Origin: Azospirillum formosense
GTDB lineage: Bacteria > Pseudomonadota > Alphaproteobacteria > Azospirillales > Azospirillaceae
DNA length: 64,000 nt
Direction of reading: 5' to 3'
Assembly (NCBI RefSeq): GCF_040500525.1
Contig: NZ_CP159405.1
Coordinates: 124,001 to 188,000 of the forward strand
The translations under genes were made by a program, and so were the position numbers. The stretch's first letter is position 1, and each line of letters starts with the position of its first letter. The notes below the pieces were generated by a model. The model did no database searches. It was given only the letters and a program-made list of their open reading frames with translations, and was not told the DNA's origin. Shown piece after piece: positions 15,899 through 25,175 of this stretch.

Positions 15899-17152
15899 TC
15901 AGGCCTTGGCTTCCGCCGCCAGGGCGGGGGCGGGCTTCTCGGCGATCGGCCAGTTCACCACCGCGGCGGCCAGGGCGAGGACCACGCTGGCCCACCACAC
16001 CACGTCGTAAGAGCCGATGCGCTCGTACAGCACGCCGCCCAGCCACACGCCGAGGAAGCCGCCCACCTGATGGCTGAGGAAGGCGAAACCGTAGAGCATG
16101 CCGAGATAGCGCGTGCCGAACATCAGAACGACGAGGCCGGAGGTCGGCGGCACCGTGGACAGCCAGAGCAGGCCCATCGCCGCGGCGTAGAGGATCACCG
16201 AAACCGGGGTGACCGGCAGCAGGATGAAGAGCGCCGTGCACAGGCCGCGCAGCGTATAGTTGGCGCAGAGCAGCAGGCGCTTGCTCATCTTGCCGCCCAG
16301 CACGCCCGACATGTAGGAGCCGACCACGTTGAACAGCCCGATCAGCGCCATCGCCCAGGAGGCGAGGCCGGGGCTGATCCCGGCGGCGGTCAGATAGGGC
16401 GGCAGGTGCGTGGTGATGAAGGCGAGCTGGAAGCCGCAGACGAAGAAGCCGGTGACCAGCAGGACGTAGCTGCGGTGCTTGAAGGCCTGCCGGATCGTCG
16501 CGGCGAAACCGATGTCGGCCCCGGTGACGGCCTGCGCGCTCTTCGACCCGCCCGCCCCGGCGAAGGAGGAGGCAAGGACGGGGATCATCAGCATCGAGGC
16601 GCCGAACAGGATCAGCGCCGTCTGCCAGCCGTAGGCGGCGATGAAGGCCTGGCCGGTGGGAGCGAACAGGAACTGGCCCATCGAGCCGGCGGCGGTGGCG
16701 ACACCCATCGACCAGCTCCGCTTCTCCGGCGGGACGATGCGGCTGAAGCCGGCGATGACGATGCCGAAGGACGCCCCGGCCAGACCCAGGCCGATCAGCA
16801 GGCCGGAGCTGAGATGCAGCATCAGCGGCGTGTCGGCGTAGGGCATCAGCGCCAGCCCCAGCGCGTAGAGGACGCCGCTGATCCCCAGCACCAGCGCCGG
16901 GCCGTAGCGGTCGCACAGCGCCCCGGCGAAGGGGGTGCCGATGCCCCAGACCAGATTCTGGATGGCGATCGACAGGGCGAAGACGTCGCGGCCCCAGCCG
17001 TGCGCCTCCGACAGGGGGGCGGTGAACAGGCCCATGCTGGACCGCGGGCCGAACGCCAGCATGGCGATCAGGCAGCCGCAGGCGATGACGAATCCCGGCG
17101 TCCGCCAGGAGCGGGGCGAAGGCGCCCCGCCCGCCCGGTTGCTGGTGTCCAA
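15899..17152 (-). CDS. MFS transporter
   Basis: About 417 residues with 12 predicted membrane segments and the MFS motif A region in loop 2-3 (GALCDRYGPALVLG). FGPRSSMGLFTAPLSEAHGWGRDVFALSIAIQNLVWG at the start is typical of the monocarboxylate/YbfB-like branch of the superfamily. The substrate is unknown. I chose a TTG start at 17152 because GGGAGG precedes it; upstream residues are arginine/proline-rich and unlike the family. A LysR gene lies upstream on the same strand and may regulate it. Confidence 0.8.
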   Translation of the reverse strand: MDTSNRAGGAPSPRSWRTPGFVIACGCLIAMLAFGPRSSMGLFTAPLSEAHGWGRDVFALSIAIQNLVWGIGTPFAGALCDRYGPALVLGISGVLYALGLALMPYADTPLMLHLSSGLLIGLGLAGASFGIVIAGFSRIVPPEKRSWSMGVATAAGSMGQFLFAPTGQAFIAAYGWQTALILFGASMLMIPVLASSFAGAGGSKSAQAVTGADIGFAATIRQAFKHRSYVLLVTGFFVCGFQLAFITTHLPPYLTAAGISPGLASWAMALIGLFNVVGSYMSGVLGGKMSKRLLLCANYTLRGLCTALFILLPVTPVSVILYAAAMGLLWLSTVPPTSGLVVLMFGTRYLGMLYGFAFLSHQVGGFLGVWLGGVLYERIGSYDVVWWASVVLALAAAVVNWPIAEKPAPALAAEAKA

Positions 17153-17267
17153 GTGATCCTCCCTCAGCGCGGGCTGTGGCCGGTGCGGCAACGCTGGCCC
17201 GCGTCTCATCAGGGTCACACGATAAGCGTGCGCCGGGCGTGCGGCAAATTCACAATGGGAAAGAAGG

Positions 17268-18203
17268 TTATTCGGCCGCGGAATGGCAGGGCAGGGGCAG
17301 AGGCCCCTCCGCCGCCGGGGGCAGCAGGTCCAGCAAACTGTCCTCCAGCGCGTCGAAGACGGGGCCGATGCGCCCGGTGAAGCGGCCGCGCAGCAGCCAC
17401 ACCGCGACGGTCAGCGCGAAGTCCGGAGTCTCCAGCGCCCGCAGCTGCGCGGCCTGGGCCGTCGGCGCGATCAGCCGCAGCGGCGCCAGGCCGAACCCGA
17501 CGCCGCGGGCGACCAGCGACAGCAGCAGCGACTGGTCGAACCCCTCCACCGTGACGTTCAGCGCCGGCCCGTGCTGCGCCATCGCGCGGCTCATGGCGGT
17601 CCGGTACTGGCAACCGTCGGGCTGGAGCACCCAGCCCACCGCGTTCATCGCCGGCAGGGTCCACTCCCGCCGCCCGGCCAGCTCGGCCGACGCGACGATG
17701 CGCACCGGCTCGCGGGAGATGCAGACGGCGTCCAGGTCATCCGGGGGCGTCTGGGCGTCGTGGGTCAGCACCAGCGCGCCGTCCAGCGTGCCGTTGCGCA
17801 CCTGCTCGACCAGCGGCGTGCTCCAGTCCGAATGCAGGCGGATGGTCAGGCCGGGAAAGGCGGTGCGCAGCCGGTCCAGCGGATGATGCGCGGCGATGGC
17901 GCTCAGCACATGGGCCACCCCCAGCCGCAGCAGCCCCCGCGGTTGGGCGGCCCCGGCGAAGGCGTCCGACAGCTCGTCCGTCGCTTTCAGCACCCGGTGC
18001 GCGTGGGCCAGCGCCATCTCGCCGTCGCGGGTCAGGGCCAGCGGCTTGGTCTGGCGGTCGAACAGCGGCACGCCAAGCTCCGCCTCCAGCCGCTGGATCA
18101 GGCGCGAGACGGCGGACTGGGTCAGCCCCAGCCGATGCGCGGCCTCCTGCACCGATTGGGCCTCGGCCACGGCGACGAAGGTGCGGATCTCGTTGAGCTT
18201 CAT
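17268..18203 (-). CDS. LysR-family transcriptional regulator
   Basis: 311 residues. The N-terminal winged helix is typical (MKLNEIRTFVAVAEAQSVQEAAHRLGLTQSAVSRLIQRLEAELGVPLFDR). The rest is a LysR substrate-binding domain (LLRLGVAHVLSAIAAHHPLDRLRTAFPGLTIRLHSDWS). The effector is unknown. It is same-strand with, and 115 bases upstream of, the MFS gene, and divergent from the NUDIX gene at 18314. LysR proteins usually control a neighbour from such gaps, so either is a candidate target. Confidence 0.88.
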   Translation of the reverse strand: MKLNEIRTFVAVAEAQSVQEAAHRLGLTQSAVSRLIQRLEAELGVPLFDRQTKPLALTRDGEMALAHAHRVLKATDELSDAFAGAAQPRGLLRLGVAHVLSAIAAHHPLDRLRTAFPGLTIRLHSDWSTPLVEQVRNGTLDGALVLTHDAQTPPDDLDAVCISREPVRIVASAELAGRREWTLPAMNAVGWVLQPDGCQYRTAMSRAMAQHGPALNVTVEGFDQSLLLSLVARGVGFGLAPLRLIAPTAQAAQLRALETPDFALTVAVWLLRGRFTGRIGPVFDALEDSLLDLLPPAAEGPLPLPCHSAAE

Positions 18204-18313
18204 GGCGGTGTCCGGGGCTCGGTGTCCTGGGTGCGGGTCGCTCGGCCTCTTGGCCACTGGTATCCGACTGTCCCCCTGGGTTAGCGTCGGGTCAAGCGCA
18301 ACGAGGAGCAGAC

Positions 18314-18775
18314 ATGTCCACCACACCTCCCACCGACCGTTCCGGCCGCGAATATCCCGACCGTCCCTGGGTGGGGGTGGGCGCCGTGGTGTGGCGCGGC
18401 GACCGGGTGCTGCTGATCCGCCGGGGCCGTCCGCCGCGGATGGGGCAGTGGAGCCTGCCCGGCGGCGCCCAGTCGGTGGGCGAGACCGTGTTCGAGACGG
18501 CGGTGCGCGAGGTGCTGGAGGAAACCGGCCTGCACGTCGTGCCGACCGAGGTGGTCACGGTGGTGGACGCCATGACGCTCGACGACGCCGGGGCCGTCCA
18601 CTACCACTACACCATCGTGGAGGTGGCCGCGGAGTGCCCGGAGGGCGAGGCGGTCTGCGCCGACGACGCCCTGGAGGCGCGCTGGGCCACCATCGACGAG
18701 GCCGCGGCGCTGACCGAATGGGACGAGACGGAGCGGGTCATCCGCCTGTCGGCGTCGCGGCGAGCCGCCGGATGA
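18314..18775 (+). CDS. NUDIX hydrolase
   Basis: 153 residues. The NUDIX box is complete: GGAQSVGETVFETAVREVLEETGL, matching G-x5-E-x7-REVxEExG. It is preceded by VGVGAVVWRGDRVLLIRRGRPPRMGQWSLPG, as in ADP-ribose or nucleoside-diphosphate-derivative pyrophosphatases. The exact substrate cannot be told. The C-terminal codons overlap the end of the convergent EAL gene by 38 bases. Confidence 0.87.
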   Translation: MSTTPPTDRSGREYPDRPWVGVGAVVWRGDRVLLIRRGRPPRMGQWSLPGGAQSVGETVFETAVREVLEETGLHVVPTEVVTVVDAMTLDDAGAVHYHYTIVEVAAECPEGEAVCADDALEARWATIDEAAALTEWDETERVIRLSASRRAAG

Positions 18776-19559
18776 AGTCGGGGACCTGCGCCGTGTCCAG
18801 GGGCTTGGCCAGCAGATAGCCCTGGATGCGGTCGCAGCGGTAGGCGCGCAGGTAGAGAAGCTCCTCGTTGGTCTCCACCCCTTCGGCGATCGCCTGCATC
18901 CCCAGCGCGTGGGCGAGGTCGATGATGGCGCGCACGATGGCGGCGGCGTCGCGGTCCTTGACCATCGCCTGGGTGAAATGCTTGTCGATCTTCAGCGCCT
19001 CCACCGGCACGCGGCGCAGCAGGGCGAGCGAGGAATAGCCCGTCCCGAAATCGTCCAGCACCAGCCGGACCCCGGCGCCGCGCAGCTGCGTCAGCACCTC
19101 GCGCGAGGACTCGCCGTGCTCGAACAGGGCGGTTTCGGTGAGCTCCAGCTTCAGGTTGGCGGCGGGCAGGCCGGTTTCGGCGAGGATGCCCAGCACCGTG
19201 CGGGCGAAGCCGGGGTCCTGCAGCTGCCGCGCCGACATGTTCACCGCCACCGGCACGTCGGCGATGCCGTCCTGCATCCAGCCCGCCGCGGTCCCGCAGG
19301 CGCGGCGCACCGTCCATTCGCCCAGGATGTGGATGGCGTCGCTGGTCTCCGCCATGGGGATGAAGACGTCGGGCGGAATCACCGTGCCGTCGTCCAGCCG
19401 CCAGCGCGACAGCGCCTCGAACCCGGTCAGCCGTCCGCTCTGGGTGTCGGCCTGCGGCTGGAAGGCGAGGCGCAGCTCGCCGTGCCGGATGGCGTCGCGC
19501 ACGCGGTCGGAGAAGGAGCCGGCGCCCGGCGCGATGGTCGCGTTCTGGTTCACCGCCAT
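18738..19559 (-). CDS. EAL-domain protein, cyclic-di-GMP phosphodiesterase
   Basis: 273 residues, a stand-alone EAL domain. The motifs are LTGFEALSRW (EAL), VNMSARQLQ (Asn metal ligand), ELTETALFE, VLDDFGTGYSSLALL (DDFGTGYSS, both Asp intact), LKIDKHF and AEGVETNEEL, QGYLLAKPL. With all metal and catalytic residues present it should hydrolyse c-di-GMP to pGpG. It has no sensory domain, so it is probably controlled by expression or partner proteins. It is convergent with the NUDIX gene. Confidence 0.9.
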   Translation of the reverse strand: MAVNQNATIAPGAGSFSDRVRDAIRHGELRLAFQPQADTQSGRLTGFEALSRWRLDDGTVIPPDVFIPMAETSDAIHILGEWTVRRACGTAAGWMQDGIADVPVAVNMSARQLQDPGFARTVLGILAETGLPAANLKLELTETALFEHGESSREVLTQLRGAGVRLVLDDFGTGYSSLALLRRVPVEALKIDKHFTQAMVKDRDAAAIVRAIIDLAHALGMQAIAEGVETNEELLYLRAYRCDRIQGYLLAKPLDTAQVPDFIRRLAATPTGG

Positions 19560-19712
19560 GTCCCCTCCGGTCCAGCCCTCGGTTGTCGCCCATTCCAGTG
19601 GGCTTAACAGCCGACGCGAGGCTTGTTAACCATATCTCAGGGGTATTTAAGCGGTTTTTCCAGTTTTACGAAAGGGTTAACGGATTTCCCAGTGGTGATA
19701 AGATTGGGGGGC

Positions 19713-19750
19713 GTTAACCCCTTCTCCCTCAGAGAGGGGAAGGGGTTAAC
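19713..19750. repeat. Inverted repeat between the EAL gene and ychF
   Basis: GTTAACCCCTTCTCC and GGGGAAGGGGTTAAC form a near-perfect stem with a short loop, in an AT-richer gap with more GTTAAC-like words nearby (GGGTTAACGG at 19675). There is no clear T tract. It may end the leftward ychF transcript or be a REP-like element. Confidence 0.45.
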
Positions 19751-19760
19751 GGAATTCCAA

Positions 19761-20861
19761 TCAGACGTTGAAGCGGAAATGGAAGATGTCGCCGTCGTTG
19801 ACGACGTATTCCTTGCCTTCCTGGCGCATTTTCCCGTTGTCCTTGGCGCCCTGCTCGCCGCCCAGCGTGACGTAGCTGTCGAAGTCGATGGTCTCGGCCC
19901 GGATGAAGCCGCGCTCGAAATCGGTGTGGATGACGCCCGCCGCTTCCGGGGCCTTGGCGCCGCGGCGCACGGTCCAGGCGCGGGCCTCCTTCGGGCCGAC
20001 GGTGAAGAAGGTGATGAGGTCGAGCAGCTGGAAGCCGGCGCGGATCAGCTTGTTGAGGCCGGTCTCCTCCAGCCCGAGGGATTCCAGGAACTCCTGCTTC
20101 TCGGCGGCGTCGGAGAGCTGGGCGACCTCCGCCTCGATGGCGGCGGAGATGACGACCATGCCGGCGTTCTCGGCCTTGGCCTTCTCGGCGACCTTGGCGG
20201 TCAGGCTGTTGCCGCTGGCCGCCGAGGCCTCCTCGACGTTGCAGACGTAGAGGACGGGCTTGGCGGTCAGCAGCATGAACTGCTTGAAGACCGGCTTCTC
20301 CTCCTCGCTGACCTCGACGACGCGGGCCGGCTTGCCGTCCTGGAGGACCTTCAGGGCGCGCTCCATCAGGTCGGCCTTGATCTTGGAGTCCTTGTCGCCG
20401 CCTTTGGCCTTCTTCTGGAGGCTGGTGAGCTGGCGCTCCAGGCTCTCCATGTCGGCGAGCATCAGCTCCGTCTCGACCACCTCGGCGTCGCGCAGGGGAT
20501 CGACGTTGCCTTCCACATGGGTGACGTCGTCGTCCTCGAAGCAGCGCAGGACGTGGACGATGGCGTCCACCTCGCGGATGTTGGCGAGGAACTGGTTGCC
20601 CAGCCCTTCACCCTTCGAGGCGCCGCGGATCAGGCCGGCGATGTCGACGAATTCCAGCTGGGTCGGGATGATCTTCTGCGACTTGGCGATGGCCGCCAGC
20701 TTGTCCAGCCGCGGGTCGGGCACGCCGACGCGGCCGACGTTCGGCTCCTTGGTGCAGAAGGGGAAGTTCGCCGCCTCGGCCGCCTGGGTGGCGGTCAGCG
20801 CGTTGAACAGGGTCGACTTGCCGACGTTCGGCAGGCCGACGATGCCGCAATTGAAGCCCAT
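19761..20861 (-). CDS. ychF: Ribosome-binding ATPase YchF
   Basis: 366 residues, an Obg-family P-loop protein. The Walker A is GLPNVGKSTLFNALT and the G2/G3 region is EFVDIAGLIRGASKGEGLGNQFL. The G4 motif is the YchF variant (NVEE rather than NKxD), which explains ATP preference. A central coiled coil and a C-terminal TGS domain (FFTVGPKEARAWTVRRGAKAPEAAGVIH) follow, then DFERGFIRAETI. It is conserved and acts in translation and redox stress. Confidence 0.95.
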   Translation of the reverse strand: MGFNCGIVGLPNVGKSTLFNALTATQAAEAANFPFCTKEPNVGRVGVPDPRLDKLAAIAKSQKIIPTQLEFVDIAGLIRGASKGEGLGNQFLANIREVDAIVHVLRCFEDDDVTHVEGNVDPLRDAEVVETELMLADMESLERQLTSLQKKAKGGDKDSKIKADLMERALKVLQDGKPARVVEVSEEEKPVFKQFMLLTAKPVLYVCNVEEASAASGNSLTAKVAEKAKAENAGMVVISAAIEAEVAQLSDAAEKQEFLESLGLEETGLNKLIRAGFQLLDLITFFTVGPKEARAWTVRRGAKAPEAAGVIHTDFERGFIRAETIDFDSYVTLGGEQGAKDNGKMRQEGKEYVVNDGDIFHFRFNV

Positions 20862-21018
20862 GGGGGTGCTCGCCGTCGGAAATCTCGGAAATTGGGGCGC
20901 TTTATCCTACGTGGAGCCGCAAAGCGCAAACGGGAAGTGGGGGTGGCCTGGGTTGTGCGCCGCGTCCGGCGCGCCGGATCCACCGCGGCGCGGTCCGACG
21001 CCGCGCCGCCGCTCGACG

Positions 21019-22953
21019 TCAGGACGGCAGCACCTCGCCCAGCGCCCCGGCGAGATCCGCGGGCAGCACCGGCTTGTGGAGCAGGCGGCAGCCGAGCGAC
21101 ATGGCTTCGCGCAACCGCTCCGGGGCGGTGTCGCCGGTGATGATGATTCCCGGCACCGGCCAGCGCTGGCGCACCAGCTCGACCACCGAGCGTCCGGAGT
21201 CGCCGCCCGGCAGGCGGTAATCGGTCAGCACCACATGGGGGCGCCGCAGGCTGGGCAGCGTCGCGGCCAGTTCCCCGGCCGAAGACACGGCGACCACCCG
21301 CAGGCCCCAGCGCTTCAGCATCATGGTCATGCTGCGGCGGACCTGCTCGTCGTCCTCCACCAGCAGCACCGTGCGCCCTTTCATCCGCGGCTCCCGATTG
21401 GCGACCGGCGCCGCCACGGGCCCGGGCTCCGGCTTGCGGGCGTAGGGCACCGTCACCGAGAAGACGGAGCCCGCCCCCACCCATGAGCGCAGCCTCACCT
21501 CCACCCCCAGCAGGCGGGCGATGCGCGACACGATGGACAGGCCCAGCCCGAAGCCCTGGGTGGCGTTGCGCTCCGGGTTGTTGAGCTGGCGGAACTCCTC
21601 GAAGATGGCCTCGCGGGCGTCCTCGGGGATGCCCGGCCCGTTGTCCCAGACCTGGAACTCCACCCCGTCCGCACGGCGGCGGCAGCCGATCAGCACCCGT
21701 CCGTCCCCGTCCGTCCCCTTGGGGTGGCCATGCGCGATGGCGTTGGACAGCAGGTTGCGCAGCAGCCGTTCCAGAAGATGCGGATCCGTGCACACGGCCA
21801 GACGGCTGGGCCGGCAGCGCAACTCGATGGACGAGGCCTCGGCCACGCCGCGGAACTCCTCGGCCAGGCGGGTCATCAGGGCCGTGGGCGCGAAGTCGGT
21901 GATCGACACCTCGATGACGCCGGCCTCCAGGCGGGACAGGTCGAGAAGGCCGCTGAGCATGCCGTTCAGGCTGTCGATGGACGCCTTCAGCCGGCTCAGC
22001 GATTCCTGGGCGACCGGGTCCTTGCCGACCGACCCGAGCAGGACATGGGCGTAGAGGGCCGCCGCCTGGATGGGCTGGCGCAGGTCGTGGCTGGCCGCGG
22101 CGAGGAACTTGGTCTTGGCCCGGTTGGCCGCCTCCGCCGCCTCCTTCGCGTGTTTGAGCTGCTCCTGGGTCCGTTTCCGTTCGGTCACGTCGCGGAAGAT
22201 CACGGCGATCCGGCGCTGCTCGGGGGCGCCGACCTTGAAGACGTAGAAGCTGAGCCATTTTTCGAGCGGCCCGGCGTACAGCTCCGTCCGGGTCGGCTCC
22301 CCGTCGCGCGCCGCGCGGCCGAACACCTCGTACCAGTGGTCTTCGAAGGACGGGCTGATCTCGCGCAGCCGCCGCCCGACGAAATCCTCACCGGTCATGC
22401 GCCGGGCCGCGGGATTCATTTCCAGATGGAGGACGTCCACCGGCCGGTCGCCGTCGAACAGGACGTCGGCGAGGAGGAACCCCTCGTCCATCGCCTCGAA
22501 CAGGGTGCGGAACCGCCGCTCGCTCTCGGTGAGCTGGGCGGTGCGCTCCTCGACCCGCTGCTCCAGGGCGGCGTTGGCCTGTTCCAACTCCTCGGTGAGG
22601 ACCTGAAGCTCCTCGTAGGAGGTCTGGAGTTCCTCCGACAGATGGGTCTCGTCCCGGCGGAGGAGGCTCATGCGGCGGTCGGACTCGGCCAGCGCGTCGA
22701 TCAGCTCCGCGCGGCGGGATTCGGAGAGGGAAAGCCGGTCGCGCAGCGCGGCGATCTCCTGCCGCTGCGCGTTCATCTCCTCTTCCATCTGGACCCGGTC
22801 GGCCGCCAGAAGGCGTGCTTCCTCCTGCGCGTCCTCCACCGTCACCAGGGCCTGTTCCAGGTTCCGGTCCAGATCCGCAATGCGCTGAAGCAACACCTCG
22901 CGCTCCGAATCGCGCGTGTCACCCTCTGCGCGGACGGATGCCGACTTCCCCAC
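21019..22953 (-). CDS. Hybrid sensor histidine kinase (coiled coil, PAS, HisKA, HATPase, receiver)
   Basis: 644 residues from a GTG at 22953 (strong GGGAGGGGGAAGC upstream). Residues 1 to about 145 are a long coiled coil, then a PAS domain (TLFEAMDEGFLLADVLF), then HisKA with His289 (ASHDLRQPIQ), HATPase_c (NLLSNAIAHG, WDNGPGIPE, QGFGLGLSIV) and a C-terminal receiver (LLVEDDEQVR, VVLTDYRLPGGDSG, LHKPV). There is no transmembrane segment, so it is cytoplasmic. The SHDLRQP box is that of a distinct HK group often fused to REC. It is divergent from a pair of CheB genes that may share its signal. Confidence 0.9.
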   Translation of the reverse strand: MGKSASVRAEGDTRDSEREVLLQRIADLDRNLEQALVTVEDAQEEARLLAADRVQMEEEMNAQRQEIAALRDRLSLSESRRAELIDALAESDRRMSLLRRDETHLSEELQTSYEELQVLTEELEQANAALEQRVEERTAQLTESERRFRTLFEAMDEGFLLADVLFDGDRPVDVLHLEMNPAARRMTGEDFVGRRLREISPSFEDHWYEVFGRAARDGEPTRTELYAGPLEKWLSFYVFKVGAPEQRRIAVIFRDVTERKRTQEQLKHAKEAAEAANRAKTKFLAAASHDLRQPIQAAALYAHVLLGSVGKDPVAQESLSRLKASIDSLNGMLSGLLDLSRLEAGVIEVSITDFAPTALMTRLAEEFRGVAEASSIELRCRPSRLAVCTDPHLLERLLRNLLSNAIAHGHPKGTDGDGRVLIGCRRRADGVEFQVWDNGPGIPEDAREAIFEEFRQLNNPERNATQGFGLGLSIVSRIARLLGVEVRLRSWVGAGSVFSVTVPYARKPEPGPVAAPVANREPRMKGRTVLLVEDDEQVRRSMTMMLKRWGLRVVAVSSAGELAATLPSLRRPHVVLTDYRLPGGDSGRSVVELVRQRWPVPGIIITGDTAPERLREAMSLGCRLLHKPVLPADLAGALGEVLPS

Positions 22954-23093
22954 GCTTCCCCCTCCCGCCGGGAACGAATGATTGCACAGCACGCTCAACA
23001 GTGCGCGCGTTGAAAAGTGATAGGACAAAAGTGGGAATCTATCGGCCGCAGGGATGTTGTCGTCATGCATGCAAAAACTGTTGTTCCCGAATC

Positions 23094-24113
23094 ATGGACA
23101 AGAGGAACATTCTGGCCATCGGTGCCTCCGCCGGTGGCGTCACGGCCCTGCAGCGGCTGTTCGCGGCGATGCCGGGCGACGTGACCGCCACGGTGTTCGT
23201 CGTGCAGCACGTCGGCATGACGCACAGCGTGCTGCCCACGTTGCTGTCGCGCGCCGGCTGGCTGCCGGCCTTCCACCCGGAGGACGGCGAACCGGTGCGT
23301 TCCGGCTGGATCCACGTGGCCCCGCCCGACCATCACCTGCTCGTCAAGGACGGCTGCGCGCTGGTGCGCCGCGGCGCGCGGGAGAACCGCTGCCGCCCGG
23401 CCATCGACCCGCTCTTCCGGTCGGTGGCGGTCGCCTACGGCGTGCGGACGGTGGGTCTGATCCTGACCGGGACGCTGGACGACGGGACCGCCGGGCTGCG
23501 CGCCGTGAAGCGCTGCGGCGGTCTGGCGATGGTGCAGGACCCCGAGGATGCGGAATGGCCCGACATGCCGCGCAACGCCATGCGGCATGTCGCGGTGGAC
23601 GCCTGCGCCCCGCTGTCCGATCTTCCCGCGTTGCTGGCCTGCCGGCTCTCCGATCCGCCCGGCCCTCCGGTGCCGGTCCCCGCCGACATCGCGGTCGAGG
23701 CGCGCATCCCGGAGAACGAGTTCGACGCGATGCCGGGCCTCACCGCCTCCGTCGGCAAGCCGAGCACGCTGACGTGCCCCGATTGCGGCGGCAATCTGGT
23801 GGAGATCGAGGACGGCCCGCTGCTGCGCTTCCGCTGCAAGGTCGGCCACGCCTACGGCCCCGCGACGCTGGCGGAGTCGCATCGGGAGGCGATCGAGAAG
23901 GCCATCTGGGTGGCCCTGCGCACCCATGAGGACCGCGCCATCATGTTCCGGCGCCTGGCCGAGCGGGCCCGCGAGCATGGGCACCCCGCCGTCGAGGCCA
24001 ACTGGACGCGGTCGGCGCAGGAGGCGGAACGGACCGTGGCGATGCTGAAGGAGGCGCTGTCGAAACAGGGGCGGGAATTGGCGGGCAGCATGGCCGACGA
24101 AGGAGAGGATTGA
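23094..24113 (+). CDS. Stand-alone CheB methylesterase with Cys-rich tail (1)
   Basis: 339 residues. The first 200 residues are the CheB catalytic domain: Ser12 (GASAGG), His39 (VVQHVG) and Asp130 (TGTLDDGTAG) make the triad. There is no N-terminal receiver, so it is not controlled by CheA in the usual way. Near residue 225 a Cys-rich segment begins (LTCPDCGGNLVEI, FRCKVGHAYG), followed by a helical tail. Its partner is probably the CheR-PAS protein at 25176. The ATG at 23094 is the only close one to the domain. Confidence 0.85.
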   Translation: MDKRNILAIGASAGGVTALQRLFAAMPGDVTATVFVVQHVGMTHSVLPTLLSRAGWLPAFHPEDGEPVRSGWIHVAPPDHHLLVKDGCALVRRGARENRCRPAIDPLFRSVAVAYGVRTVGLILTGTLDDGTAGLRAVKRCGGLAMVQDPEDAEWPDMPRNAMRHVAVDACAPLSDLPALLACRLSDPPGPPVPVPADIAVEARIPENEFDAMPGLTASVGKPSTLTCPDCGGNLVEIEDGPLLRFRCKVGHAYGPATLAESHREAIEKAIWVALRTHEDRAIMFRRLAERAREHGHPAVEANWTRSAQEAERTVAMLKEALSKQGRELAGSMADEGED

Positions 24114-24159
24114 TGGAACGAACTCCAGCCGATGCGGGACGGGCAAAGGCTGGAACCCT

Positions 24160-25158
24160 GTGACGGACGGCGTCCTGATCGTCATCGGCGCGTCGGCCGG
24201 CGGTCTGGAGCCGTTGGAGGCGCTCGTGGCGGGCTTGCCGGCCGGATTGCGCGCGGCGGTCTGCGTCGTCCTGCACATCGGCGACCGGCCCAGCGCCGCG
24301 CCGTCCATCCTCGACCGGGCCGGGCCACTTCCGGCCCGTCACGCCATCGACCGGGAGCCGATCCGCTCCGGTCACATCTATGTGGCGCCGCCACGGTGCC
24401 ATCTGACGGTGGATCCCTCCCGCCACCTGCGCCTGTCGCGCGGCCCCCGCGAGAACGGCACCCGGCCCGCCGCCGACCCGCTGTTCCGCTCAGCCGCCCG
24501 GGCCTATGGCTCCAAGGTCATCGGGGTGGTGCTGTCGGGGGGATTGAACGACGGCACGGCGGGCCTCGCCGAGATCAGGCGGCGCGGCGGCATCGCCGTG
24601 GTGCAGGACCCGGCGGACGCGCGGCAAGCCGGCATGCCGCGCAGCGCGCTCGACCATGTCGCCGTCGATCATTGTCTGCCGGCGGCCGGCATGGGCGCGC
24701 TGCTCGCCCGGCTGGTTGCGGAACGCGATGCGGACGCCGCGGGGCCTGCGGTATCCGGGGAGATGCCGATGGAAAGCACGTACGACCTGAAAATGCCGGC
24801 AAACCTGACCTGTCCCGAATGTGGCGGGGCGCTTCGGGAAAGCCAGGCGGAGACTCTGCCCTGCTTCACCTGCCACATCGGCCATCGCTACGGCGCGGAC
24901 AGCATGGAGGAGGCGCAGCTTCGTATGGTGGAACAGGCGTTCGAGGTGGCGCTGCGCGCCTTGAACGAACGCGCCGCCCTGTGCCTGCGCCTTGCCGAAA
25001 CGGCGGAGGCGCGGGGGCAGAGCCTGTCGGCCCGACGGTGGGACGAGGCGGGGCGTGAGGCGCGCGGGCGCGCGGAGGTGCTGATCCGCTTCCTGGGGGA
25101 GGAATGGATCCGCCCATCCCTATCCCCCGGAAGCGGTGGCGGGTCCGACCGCTTCTGA
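24160..25158 (+). CDS. Stand-alone CheB methylesterase with Cys-rich tail (2)
   Basis: 332 residues from a GTG at 24160. It is a paralogue of the previous gene: Ser12 (GASAGG), His39 (VVLHIG), Asp131 (SGGLNDGTAG), then LTCPECGGAL and CFTCHIGHRYG and a helical C-terminus. The triad is complete. It lies 46 bases after the previous gene on the same strand, and convergent with the CheR-PAS gene (17-base gap). It is probably functional alongside copy 1. Confidence 0.83.
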   Translation: MTDGVLIVIGASAGGLEPLEALVAGLPAGLRAAVCVVLHIGDRPSAAPSILDRAGPLPARHAIDREPIRSGHIYVAPPRCHLTVDPSRHLRLSRGPRENGTRPAADPLFRSAARAYGSKVIGVVLSGGLNDGTAGLAEIRRRGGIAVVQDPADARQAGMPRSALDHVAVDHCLPAAGMGALLARLVAERDADAAGPAVSGEMPMESTYDLKMPANLTCPECGGALRESQAETLPCFTCHIGHRYGADSMEEAQLRMVEQAFEVALRALNERAALCLRLAETAEARGQSLSARRWDEAGREARGRAEVLIRFLGEEWIRPSLSPGSGGGSDRF

Positions 25159-25175
25159 CCGCTTGCGGCCTTTGC

